NCBI GenBank assembly: GCA_900548485.1 | Contig: URKL01000152.1 | Location: forward strand, 1-5,092 | Reading direction: 5' to 3' | Length of the DNA stretch: 5,092 nt | Source of the DNA: an uncultured Succinatimonas sp. | GTDB lineage: Bacteria; Pseudomonadota; Gammaproteobacteria; Enterobacterales; Succinivibrionaceae | In this document: positions 1-4,833 of the stretch, in pieces | Numbering within the stretch: the stretch's first letter is position 1 | How the letters are laid out: every line of letters begins with the position of its first letter | Translations under genes and position numbers: made by a program | The notes under the pieces: model-generated | The model's input: only the letters and a program-made list of their open reading frames with translations | Database searches by the model: none | Told to the model about the DNA's origin: nothing

Positions 1-557
1 TCGATGCGTGATGTACTTGGGGAAATCCAGAGTGCGTCTAAAAGTAAGAGATCGGATTTACAGATTAAAGCCTGTGCGAGGTTTAAACGCATTCTCCAAC
101 CACCGGAAAACTCTTTGACGCTCTTACGCATTTCATGATCGGCAAAGCCTAATCCATGCAATAATTCCTCAGCACGAGGTTTGATAGTCCAAGCCCCGGC
201 TTGTCCTAGGAGATCTTCTAAAAGACCAATTTTATTGCCATCGCCTGTAGCCATAGCCATCTCTTTTTGTCTTTGGAGATCTCTTAAAGTCTCATCACCA
301 TCAATGACATATTCGATAGCTTCTTTTTCAAGAGCTGGTGTTTGTTGTGCGACAGAAGATATTTTTAAATTGCGTGGGACACTGATATTACCAGTCTCAG
401 CGGAAATTTCGCCACGAATGGCGGCAAATAAAGATGACTTGCCACAGCCATTCCGACCAATGATACCAACCTTTTGTCCTGGATAAATCGTGGCAGAGGC
501 ATGATCTACTAAGATTTTGGTGCCACGCATTAAGGTTAAATCAGAAAAAGAAATCAC
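1..557 (-). CDS. yheS: ABC-F family ATPase, YheS-like, N-terminal part (runs off left edge, junction suspect)
   Basis: This is the first nucleotide-binding domain of a soluble ABC-F protein, a family of ribosome-associated ATPases with two ABC domains and no membrane segments; YheS is about 640 residues, and 185 are present here. Visible motifs are Walker A at residues 34-42 (GRNGCGKSS), a Q-loop region near 70-73 (AQQT), the ABC signature FSGGWRM at 150-156, and LLLLD of Walker B ending at D174. From memory the stretch is very close to E. coli YheS (EYVIDGD, LLHGLGF, GGWRMRLNLAQALIC). The start is a GTG at 555-557, chosen because MISFSDLTLMRG aligns with the YheS N-terminus; no in-frame ATG lies just upstream. 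It begins 10 nt after the lipoprotein stop and has no clear Shine-Dalgarno, so translational coupling is likely. After D174 the family's EPTNHLDL is absent: bases 1-35 encode unrelated residues (ALWISPSTSRI), pointing to an assembly join or a rearrangement. Confidence 0.9.
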   Translation of the reverse strand, partial: MISFSDLTLMRGTKILVDHASATIYPGQKVGIIGRNGCGKSSLFAAIRGEISAETGNISVPRNLKISSVAQQTPALEKEAIEYVIDGDETLRDLQRQKEMAMATGDGNKIGLLEDLLGQAGAWTIKPRAEELLHGLGFADHEMRKSVKEFSGGWRMRLNLAQALICKSDLLLLDALWISPSTSRI

Positions 558-567
558 GTTTTTTAAC

Positions 568-1422
568 TTATAAAGATTTTGACATTTGCGATAAAGTAAT
601 GCCGTCCTGTACTCTAATTACACGAACTGAAACATTTGCCTTACCATTTACCTTTTGAATTACAGAAATATTTAAATAGGGAATATTTTGGGCTTTACAC
701 TGTCTGATTAAAGACGGGATCAATAAAGAAGATCCTTGATTTTGTCCAACCTGTAAATTAGCCGAGATAACTTCAAAATTGCCATTACTTGCTAAAGATG
801 AAGCTATAACGCTAGAAACATCTTGAGCACAATCGCTATATTCATCAGCAATTACAGTAGGAGCAACATAGAGTTTGCCAGAAGTTTGAATGAGCTTCTT
901 GGCTATACTTAAAGCTAGATTACGAGCCACATTTGAAGCTTTGTCATTATCAAGATTGCATTTTGTAGCAATATTACTTGATGAGGCATAGACTGGTAGC
1001 TCTGAGGCCTCTTCAATCACCACTTCCTGTACTTTAGCTTCCTCAACTATGGGAGTATCTTGTGCCTTTTGTGTTTCTAAGGCTTTAGTCTCTTCAATTT
1101 TCTGGGCATAGTTTTCATTGAGATTACTAAAAGGCGTAACCTTATAAGTATCTGTAGTTCTATCAGGAATATAAGGTACAACCTGACCTGCCTTAAGATT
1201 GCCTTGAGATGTGGTATTAGAATTATTCTCTAAGGCAAGATTTGGTTTTGAAGTTACAGTTTTAGTGGTAGTGTTTTTATGACTTTCTACGGCCAGAGCT
1301 TTGCCATCAGTGACAATTACATCATATCCCTCAGGGCCTATAGAGCTATCAAATAAATTAGCGCAACCACTAAGAGATCCTAAGGCTACAGATAAAGCTA
1401 AGACGGTAATTTTTTTATTCAT
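568..1422 (-). CDS. LpoB-like outer-membrane lipoprotein (putative PBP activator)
   Basis: A 284-residue lipoprotein. Residues 1-19 are a signal peptide with lipobox L-S-G-C, so C20 should be lipidated; Ala at +2 predicts outer-membrane sorting. Residues 21-150 are low-complexity and probably extended: a T/N/S-rich part, then an E/K/A-rich part at about 100-145, which would suit a linker crossing the periplasm. Residues ~164-284 resemble the globular domain of LpoB, the activator of penicillin-binding protein PBP1B: GKLYVAPTVI, then SLASNGNFEVISA (E. coli LpoB has ALANNGKFTLVSA), then a final beta-rich stretch with SVRVIRVQDG. E. coli lpoB also lies just downstream of hinT, which supports the call. 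It is longer than E. coli LpoB (about 213 residues) and has three further cysteines (C155, C198, C242). The Shine-Dalgarno AAGG (1430-1433) lies 7 nt from the ATG. A FlgO-like or other lipoprotein of similar fold remains possible. Confidence 0.65.
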   Translation of the reverse strand: MNKKITVLALSVALGSLSGCANLFDSSIGPEGYDVIVTDGKALAVESHKNTTTKTVTSKPNLALENNSNTTSQGNLKAGQVVPYIPDRTTDTYKVTPFSNLNENYAQKIEETKALETQKAQDTPIVEEAKVQEVVIEEASELPVYASSSNIATKCNLDNDKASNVARNLALSIAKKLIQTSGKLYVAPTVIADEYSDCAQDVSSVIASSLASNGNFEVISANLQVGQNQGSSLLIPSLIRQCKAQNIPYLNISVIQKVNGKANVSVRVIRVQDGITLSQMSKSL

Positions 1423-1452
1423 AAATAAACCTTGAGATTAACAAGGTCTCCT
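1423..1452 (-). promoter_or_regulatory. Small hairpin overlapping the lipoprotein ribosome binding site
   Basis: On the minus strand ACCTTG (1447-1442) pairs with CAAGGT (1434-1429), a 6-bp stem with a 7-nt loop. The right arm contains the AAGG Shine-Dalgarno of the lipoprotein gene. A second SD-like AGGAG lies at about 1449-1453, too far from the ATG to be the main site. Whether the stem forms in the transcript and lowers translation is inference. No terminator is visible in the 78-nt gap from hinT, so the two genes are probably co-transcribed. Confidence 0.3.
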
Positions 1453-1500
1453 ATAGATTAATAATTAGAGCTTGTGCCTATATGCCCAGAGGGGATTTAA

Positions 1501-1860
1501 TTAGTTCTGCTTAGGAAAACCTAAACCACCTAATTTACCACCAGCTAATAAATGCATATGAATGTGCGGAACCTCTTGGCCTCCATCAGCACCAACATTA
1601 ACAATTAAACGGTAACCACTTTCATTGACTCCTAAATCAGTAGCGATTTTACGAGCAACAATAAATAAATGGCCTAACATTAACTCATCCTCGCTCTCGA
1701 CATTAGCCACAGAGGGGATAGGTTTATTAGTAACAATTAAGATATGATGTGGTGCTTTTGGTGCAATATCAGCAAAAGCTGTTACTAAATCATCGTGATA
1801 TAAAATCTTAGATGGGATGGTACCATTGATAATTTTGGTGAAAATAGTTTCTGTAGCCAT
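1501..1860 (-). CDS. hinT: HinT, HIT-family purine nucleoside phosphoramidase
   Basis: A 119-residue cytosolic histidine-triad protein, the same length as E. coli HinT. Family members hydrolyse adenosine 5'-phosphoramidates and aminoacyl-adenylates as homodimers. The histidine triad HIHMH is at residues 99-103 within GGQEVPHIHMHLL; H101 matches the catalytic nucleophile of E. coli HinT. Other family blocks are ETIFTKIINGTIPS at the N-terminus, DDLVTAFADI at 23-32 and APHHILIV at 36-43. The C-terminal tail (GGKLGGLGFPKQN) differs from E. coli, as is usual for HinT orthologues, where this tail tunes substrate preference. The start is clear: AAGGA (1867-1871) lies 6 nt before the ATG. It is the first gene of the leftward cluster, divergent from the glycosyltransferase, and is probably driven by the extended -10 element at 1946-1954. 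Confidence 0.96.
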   Translation of the reverse strand: MATETIFTKIINGTIPSKILYHDDLVTAFADIAPKAPHHILIVTNKPIPSVANVESEDELMLGHLFIVARKIATDLGVNESGYRLIVNVGADGGQEVPHIHMHLLAGGKLGGLGFPKQN

Positions 1861-1904
1861 AAAAAATCCTTAATTTTTGTGATTAAGATTACATTTAAAT
1901 AGAA

Positions 1905-1936
1905 TTGAGCTAAAATTATCTGTATATAAATATAAT
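1905..1936 (+). promoter_or_regulatory. Possible promoter for the glycosyltransferase-EamA pair
   Basis: TATAAT at 1931-1936 is a perfect -10 hexamer. The best -35, TTGAGC at 1905-1910, is 20 nt away, which is too far for an ideal promoter, so the -35 is uncertain. Transcription would start near 1943, leaving a leader of about 25 nt. The region is AT-rich, so a chance match to TATAAT is possible. Confidence 0.35.
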
Positions 1937-1945
1937 TCTTTTTTG

Positions 1946-1954
1946 ATTATAGCA
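1946..1954 (-). promoter_or_regulatory. hinT: Extended -10 promoter for hinT
   Basis: Read on the minus strand this is TGCTATAAT, an exact match to the sigma-70 extended -10 consensus TGnTATAAT. No good -35 is visible at 16-18 nt upstream, which extended -10 promoters tolerate. The transcript would start near 1939, giving a leader of about 78 nt before the hinT ATG. The upstream part of this promoter covers the start of the divergent glycosyltransferase gene. Confidence 0.6.
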
Positions 1955-1968
1955 CCTGCTAACCTAAT

Positions 1969-2703
1969 ATGAACCCAACTGCAAATTATGAATTAACCAT
2001 AATTATTCCTGTCTATAACGAGCAGGAAAGCTTCCCAAGCTTGTCTTTAGCTTTACAAAATTATATAGAAAAAGCTTCAGTTAAAACTTGTGTTTTGTTT
2101 GTAAATGATGCTTCAACCGATCAGTCACTAGTTTTGATTCGTGATTTGTGTATGCGTAAAAAGGATTTCTTTTACTTATCCTTAGAGCGCCGAAATGGGG
2201 TCTCAGGAGCAATTAAGGCTTCTTTGATGCGGATCAAATCTCCTTTAACGGGGTATATGGATGCCGATTTGCAGACCTTCCCAGATGACTTTGAAAAGTT
2301 ACTTGAACATCGTTTTGATTCAGGTCTCGTCTGTGGAGTGCGCGACTTTTCTCATGAAAGTTTGTATATCCGTTTTATAAAGTATTTTTTTGCCAATATC
2401 AGGCATATGTTTACAGGTGACTTTATTGAGGATGCCGGTTGCCCGCTCAAAATAGGGAAAACTAAATTATTGCAATCACTTCCATGGTATTCAGGTATAC
2501 AATTTCTGTTGCCTGCTTTAGTGCAATTAACTGGAAACCGGGTACGAGCTGTTAACGTCCGTTACCAAAGAAGACGTTTTGGTAAATCTAAGCGTAATCA
2601 TCTGGCTATGATCATGAGTAACTTTTGTAATCTCTTGGTTTTTTTATGGATGAAAAAACGTTATTTAGATCCTGCAGTACGCGAAAATAATTTAGATAAT
2701 TAA
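1969..2703 (+). CDS. Family 2 glycosyltransferase, polyprenyl-phosphate-sugar synthase type
   Basis: A 244-residue GT-A fold enzyme of the DPM1/ArnC/GtrB branch of GT2, which transfers a sugar from a nucleotide donor, commonly onto a polyprenyl phosphate at the inner membrane. Motifs in order: nucleotide-binding strand IIIPVYNEQES at 11-21, VNDASTDQS at 45-53, the metal-binding DAD (D98, D100) in YMDADLQTFPDDF, EDAGCPLK at 154-161, FLLPALVQLTGNRV around 179-192, and a basic RYQRRRFGKSKRN at 198-210 that matches the membrane-proximal motif of this branch. One weak hydrophobic segment follows at ~212-228; the pair of C-terminal TM helices of full-length ArnC (about 320 residues) is missing, so this is a short form. 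The start fits the family N-terminus, but no Shine-Dalgarno precedes the ATG. The EamA gene starts 14 nt after its stop. The sugar and acceptor cannot be named from sequence. Confidence 0.88.
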   Translation: MNPTANYELTIIIPVYNEQESFPSLSLALQNYIEKASVKTCVLFVNDASTDQSLVLIRDLCMRKKDFFYLSLERRNGVSGAIKASLMRIKSPLTGYMDADLQTFPDDFEKLLEHRFDSGLVCGVRDFSHESLYIRFIKYFFANIRHMFTGDFIEDAGCPLKIGKTKLLQSLPWYSGIQFLLPALVQLTGNRVRAVNVRYQRRRFGKSKRNHLAMIMSNFCNLLVFLWMKKRYLDPAVRENNLDN

Positions 2704-2717
2704 TTCTCAGTTTTATT

Positions 2718-3698
2718 ATGACAAAAAATGAAATGAAAGGCCATTTAGCTATGTTTATGGCCAACTCTTTTTGGGGCGGTATGTCTCCCCTAGCAAAGAC
2801 CTTAATGTTAGGTGGAGTAGTCTCTCCTTTAGTTTTAACCGATCTGCGTATTACCTGCGCTATGATCTGCTTTTGGTTATTATCTTTTTGTTTGCCTCGT
2901 GAGCATGTGCCTCATGGAGATCTATTAAGATTATTTTTTGCAGCTCTCTTAGGTATTGTATTTAATCAAGGTAGTTTTCTTTTTGCTGTATCTTTAACTT
3001 CTCCTGCTAATGCTTCTATCATGACCACTTCAATGCCAATGTGGACTATGATTTTAGCGGCCTTTATTTTAAAAGAGCCAATTACCTCAAAGAAAATTTT
3101 GGGTTTGACGCTAGGCGCTATTGGCGCTTTAGTTTTAATTGTGGGTTCATCTGATGGTATGAGCACGCAACATAGCCCTTTAAGTATCTTAGGTGATTGT
3201 TTAGCTATCTTGGCTCAGGTAAGTTATGCTCTGTACATGGTTTTATATAAAAACTTTATCAATCGTTATTCTTTAGTAACGATTATGAAGTGGATGTTTA
3301 CTTATTCCTTCTTAATCATGCTTCCTTGTACTGCCCCTTCAATTTTAAACACAGCATGGGAGCAGTTAAGCTTTAAGGATATCTCGATTATCGCCTATAT
3401 TGCGCTTTTAGGAACCTTTGCTTGCTATTTATTGGTAGTAATCGGTATGCGTCAGTTAAGACCTACTGTTGCTGGCATGTATAACTATGTTCAGCCTACA
3501 GTTGCCTGTATCTTAGCTATTCTTTGGGGTTTAGATACTGTCACTTTACCTAAGGTTTTGGCAGTAGCTTGTATTTTCTGTGGTGTATATTTAGTTACTG
3601 TAAGTAAAACTAAAAAACAAATTGAAGAGTATCACAAGCAACAAGCTTTAAAAGCTCAAGCTGTATCAGAAAAAAAAGATAATCAAGAAAATCAGTAA
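2718..3698 (+). CDS. EamA/DMT-superfamily 10-TM transporter
   Basis: A 326-residue inner-membrane protein with two EamA repeats (about residues 9-142 and 154-296), each of five hydrophobic helices, the standard drug/metabolite transporter layout. Approximate TM segments: 9-28, 36-58, 70-91, 95-118, 126-143, 154-176, 188-205, 222-243, 252-270 and 278-296. Family hallmarks are FWGGMSPLAK in TM1, SMPMWTMILAAFILKEPI at the end of the first repeat followed by a glycine-rich GLTLGAIGALVLIVG helix, and YNYVQPTVACILAILWGLD in the second repeat. A 30-residue charged tail (K/Q/E-rich) ends the protein. Family members export or import amino acids, sugars and other metabolites; the substrate here is unknown. 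It follows the glycosyltransferase by 14 nt and the bases before its ATG are not purine-rich, so it may rely on translational coupling. The pairing suggests a possible flippase role, compare ArnC with the DMT-related ArnE/ArnF, but that is inference. Confidence 0.9.
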   Translation: MTKNEMKGHLAMFMANSFWGGMSPLAKTLMLGGVVSPLVLTDLRITCAMICFWLLSFCLPREHVPHGDLLRLFFAALLGIVFNQGSFLFAVSLTSPANASIMTTSMPMWTMILAAFILKEPITSKKILGLTLGAIGALVLIVGSSDGMSTQHSPLSILGDCLAILAQVSYALYMVLYKNFINRYSLVTIMKWMFTYSFLIMLPCTAPSILNTAWEQLSFKDISIIAYIALLGTFACYLLVVIGMRQLRPTVAGMYNYVQPTVACILAILWGLDTVTLPKVLAVACIFCGVYLVTVSKTKKQIEEYHKQQALKAQAVSEKKDNQENQ

Positions 3699-3723
3699 TC
3701 TTAATCTATCAAAATGATGGTGT

Positions 3724-3765
3724 CCCCAGAGGGTTTAATAAACTTTCTGGGGCTTGTTATTTTTA
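3724..3765 (+). terminator. Rho-independent terminator of the glycosyltransferase-EamA operon
   Basis: CCCCAGA (3724-3730) pairs perfectly with TCTGGGG (3746-3752), and the stem continues inward as GGGTTT/AAACTT with two G-U pairs, giving 13 pairs around a 3-nt loop. The T-rich run CTTGTTATTTTTA follows at 3753-3765. It sits 26 nt after the EamA stop. Confidence 0.9.
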
Positions 3766-3775
3766 AAGTTTGTAA

Positions 3776-3997
3776 ATAAAGACCAAAGAAAAAATATCGA
3801 GGCTCGTTCGTGAATTTACTTCTGTGCAGAGAGTGCAAGACATAGAGGTTCTTTTTAACCAGAGTGCAGTTCTTGTGGAAACAATGGTGGCATCTTCTAT
3901 AGAAGGGAGTTTGTTTTCATTATTTTACAATATAATGAAAGCTAAGATACATCTGACTAAATTGTACTCTATAGCCAATAGTTACAACCTATCTTAA
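3776..3997 (+). pseudogene. Decayed fragment resembling the C-terminal tail of a methyl-accepting chemotaxis protein
   Basis: One frame is open for 73 codons, from just after a TAA at 3773-3775 to a TAA at 3995-3997, with no good start codon or Shine-Dalgarno. Its composition is clearly less AT-rich than the sequence that follows. The translation holds two short blocks reminiscent of the end of chemoreceptor signalling domains: SVQRVQDI (receptors commonly have SVQRVTDI) and, three residues later, FNQSAVLVETMVAS (receptors have TQQNAALVEEAAAA). In intact receptors about 25-30 residues separate these blocks, so an in-frame deletion is implied; SRLVRE just upstream may be a third block that is also too close. 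The 3' part (from about 3935) matches nothing I know. The family assignment rests on short motifs recalled from memory and is tentative; the ORF could also be chance. Confidence 0.4.
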
Positions 3998-4208
3998 TAG
4001 CGATCAGATAAAAAGTATAAATTAGTTTTTGATAAATATCTTTTGATTTTTAATCGCAATTATTAGCAATTTTTATAGAAAAAGCCTCGTAAATTCAAAA
4101 AAAAAGTTGTTTTTATTTGCGTAAAATATATAGATTTTAATTATACAAACATATAATATTCTTTATTTGATTATATAAATGCAACTCCGTCTTTTGAGAA
4201 ATTCCTAA

Positions 4209-4222
4209 TCTTGTATACAAGA
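4209..4222. promoter_or_regulatory. Perfect 14-bp palindrome (operator-like)
   Basis: TCTTGTATACAAGA is identical to its reverse complement. The core TTGTATACAA resembles operators of GntR-family (FCD-type) repressors, several of which control sugar-acid or carboxylate uptake including TRAP systems. It lies about 610 bp before the TRAP gene start, far for a classical operator. No regulator gene is in the window. Confidence 0.35.
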
Positions 4223-4510
4223 AAATAATTATTTGTAAGCTTTTAGATTGCATAAAAAGTAATATTAAATTTTTTTATAATAAAGCAAACAATTTAATTG
4301 AATAAAATTAAATTAGTCTAAAGTTATATAAATTTATAAAAAAATTCCTTAAAATTTTTAATTTTTGCTAACATTTAAGCAAACGTTTTATATAGTGTGT
4401 CGCAAAATGTGCTGATTTGTTTAATATGCGATTAAGTATAAAAAATATTTCTATATAGGTTGTTTTTTTACGAATTTTTGTAGTCTAGTGATCTGATAAG
4501 TTTTAAAATC

Positions 4511-4608
4511 TTTTATACAAGCATTAAGTCGTTTATACATTTAAAGCTTAATAAAGGCAGTAAATAATTTGAAATAATGTGTATAAATCGCTTATATAAG
4601 CAATTAAG
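4511..4608 (+). repeat. Cluster of TTATACAAG-type repeats and a 12-bp palindrome
   Basis: TTATACAAGCATTAAG (4513-4528) is repeated almost exactly as TTATATAAGCAATTAAG (4592-4608). TTATACA recurs at 4533-4539, exactly 20 bp after the first copy, about two helical turns. An inverted copy, TGTGTATAA, lies at 4578-4586. The last repeat overlaps the perfect palindrome GCTTATATAAGC (4590-4601). Further TATACAA words are at 4142-4148, 4214-4220 and 4698-4704. The arrangement suggests multiple sites for one DNA-binding protein, although AT-rich sequence makes such words more likely by chance. Confidence 0.4.
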
Positions 4609-4654
4609 ATTTGTTTAAAATAAGGTGTTATGCAATATAATTGATGTCAATATT

Positions 4655-4670
4655 TGTGATAAAGATCTGA
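4655..4670 (+). promoter_or_regulatory. Candidate CRP-like binding site
   Basis: TGTGA-TAAAGA-TCTGA matches the CRP consensus TGTGA-N6-TCACA fully in the left half and at three of five positions (TC..A) in the right half. It lies about 165 bp before the dctP start codon. Carboxylate uptake genes are often under catabolite control, which makes CRP plausible. Spacing to candidate -10 hexamers does not clearly match the usual -41.5 or -61.5 positions, so the call is weak. Confidence 0.3.
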
Positions 4671-4788
4671 TGAATATTATTTAAAAACTTGATCGGCTAT
4701 ACAAATATTAAAATGTAAAGTTGAAGATTTGAACTTTTCATTTATTCTTAAGAATGTAAGTTTTTACTCAAGACGTTTGAGCATAAGA

Positions 4789-4827
4789 CTCCTGTAATAA
4801 AAAATTTTAATTACAAACATTTTGGAG
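4789..4827 (+). promoter_or_regulatory. dctP: Inverted repeat in the dctP leader able to pair with its Shine-Dalgarno
   Basis: TGTAAT (4793-4798) and ATTACA (4810-4815) form a perfect 6-bp inverted repeat, with a further 3 A-T pairs inside after one mismatch. Directly outside it, CTCC (4789-4792) is complementary to GGAG (4824-4827), the Shine-Dalgarno of the TRAP gene, separated on that side by an 8-nt bulge. A smaller stem, CTCAA/TTGAG (4767-4771 and 4777-4781), lies just upstream. The structure could mask the ribosome binding site, or the inverted repeat could be a protein operator; the sequence alone does not decide. Confidence 0.35.
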
Positions 4828-4833
4828 ACGGTT

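Larger units (their letters stand above)
3998..4833 (+). promoter_or_regulatory. Long AT-rich intergenic/regulatory region upstream of the TRAP gene
   Basis: About 830 bp with no credible ORF in any frame, by eye roughly four-fifths A+T. It contains the elements listed separately: TATACAA repeats, two perfect palindromes, a CRP-like site and a 5' leader hairpin. It also holds a 6-bp inverted repeat TTTGCT (4364-4369)/AGCAAA (4378-4383) and GATCWGAT words at 4002, 4490 and 4664. Several -10-like hexamers exist (for example TATACA at 4698-4703 and TAAAAT at 4709-4714), but no unambiguous -35/-10 pair, so I do not place the dctP promoter. Length and composition would suit regulation by a nucleoid protein or several binding sites, which is inference. 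Confidence 0.5.

Noticed and set aside
181..486. 101-codon open frame on the plus strand
   Set aside because: It lies wholly antisense to the clearly coding YheS-like gene and its translation resembles no protein.
1414..1455. Tiny TTG-start leader ORF after AGGAG, overlapping the lipoprotein ATG on the minus strand
   Set aside because: Only nine codons, and the SD-to-start spacing is too short. AGGAG is probably chance.
2966..3166. 66-codon open frame on the minus strand
   Set aside because: Antisense shadow of the EamA transporter, with no ribosome binding site or recognisable sequence.
3830..3935. ASSIEG in the decayed ORF as a Fic-protein SSxIEG motif
   Set aside because: The spacing is one residue short of the Fic inhibitory motif and no other Fic feature is present; the chemoreceptor-tail reading explains more of the sequence.
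4141..4149. TTATACAAA and similar words as DnaA boxes marking an origin
   Set aside because: They differ from TTATCCACA at key positions, and no DnaA-box cluster or replication gene is nearby.
4641..4655. TTGATGTCAATATT as an FNR site
   Set aside because: Only the first half-site fits; the second lacks ATCAA.
3998..4833. CRISPR array or IS-end repeats in the AT-rich region
   Set aside because: The repeats are short, irregularly spaced and imperfect, without uniform spacers, terminal inverted repeats or a transposase.
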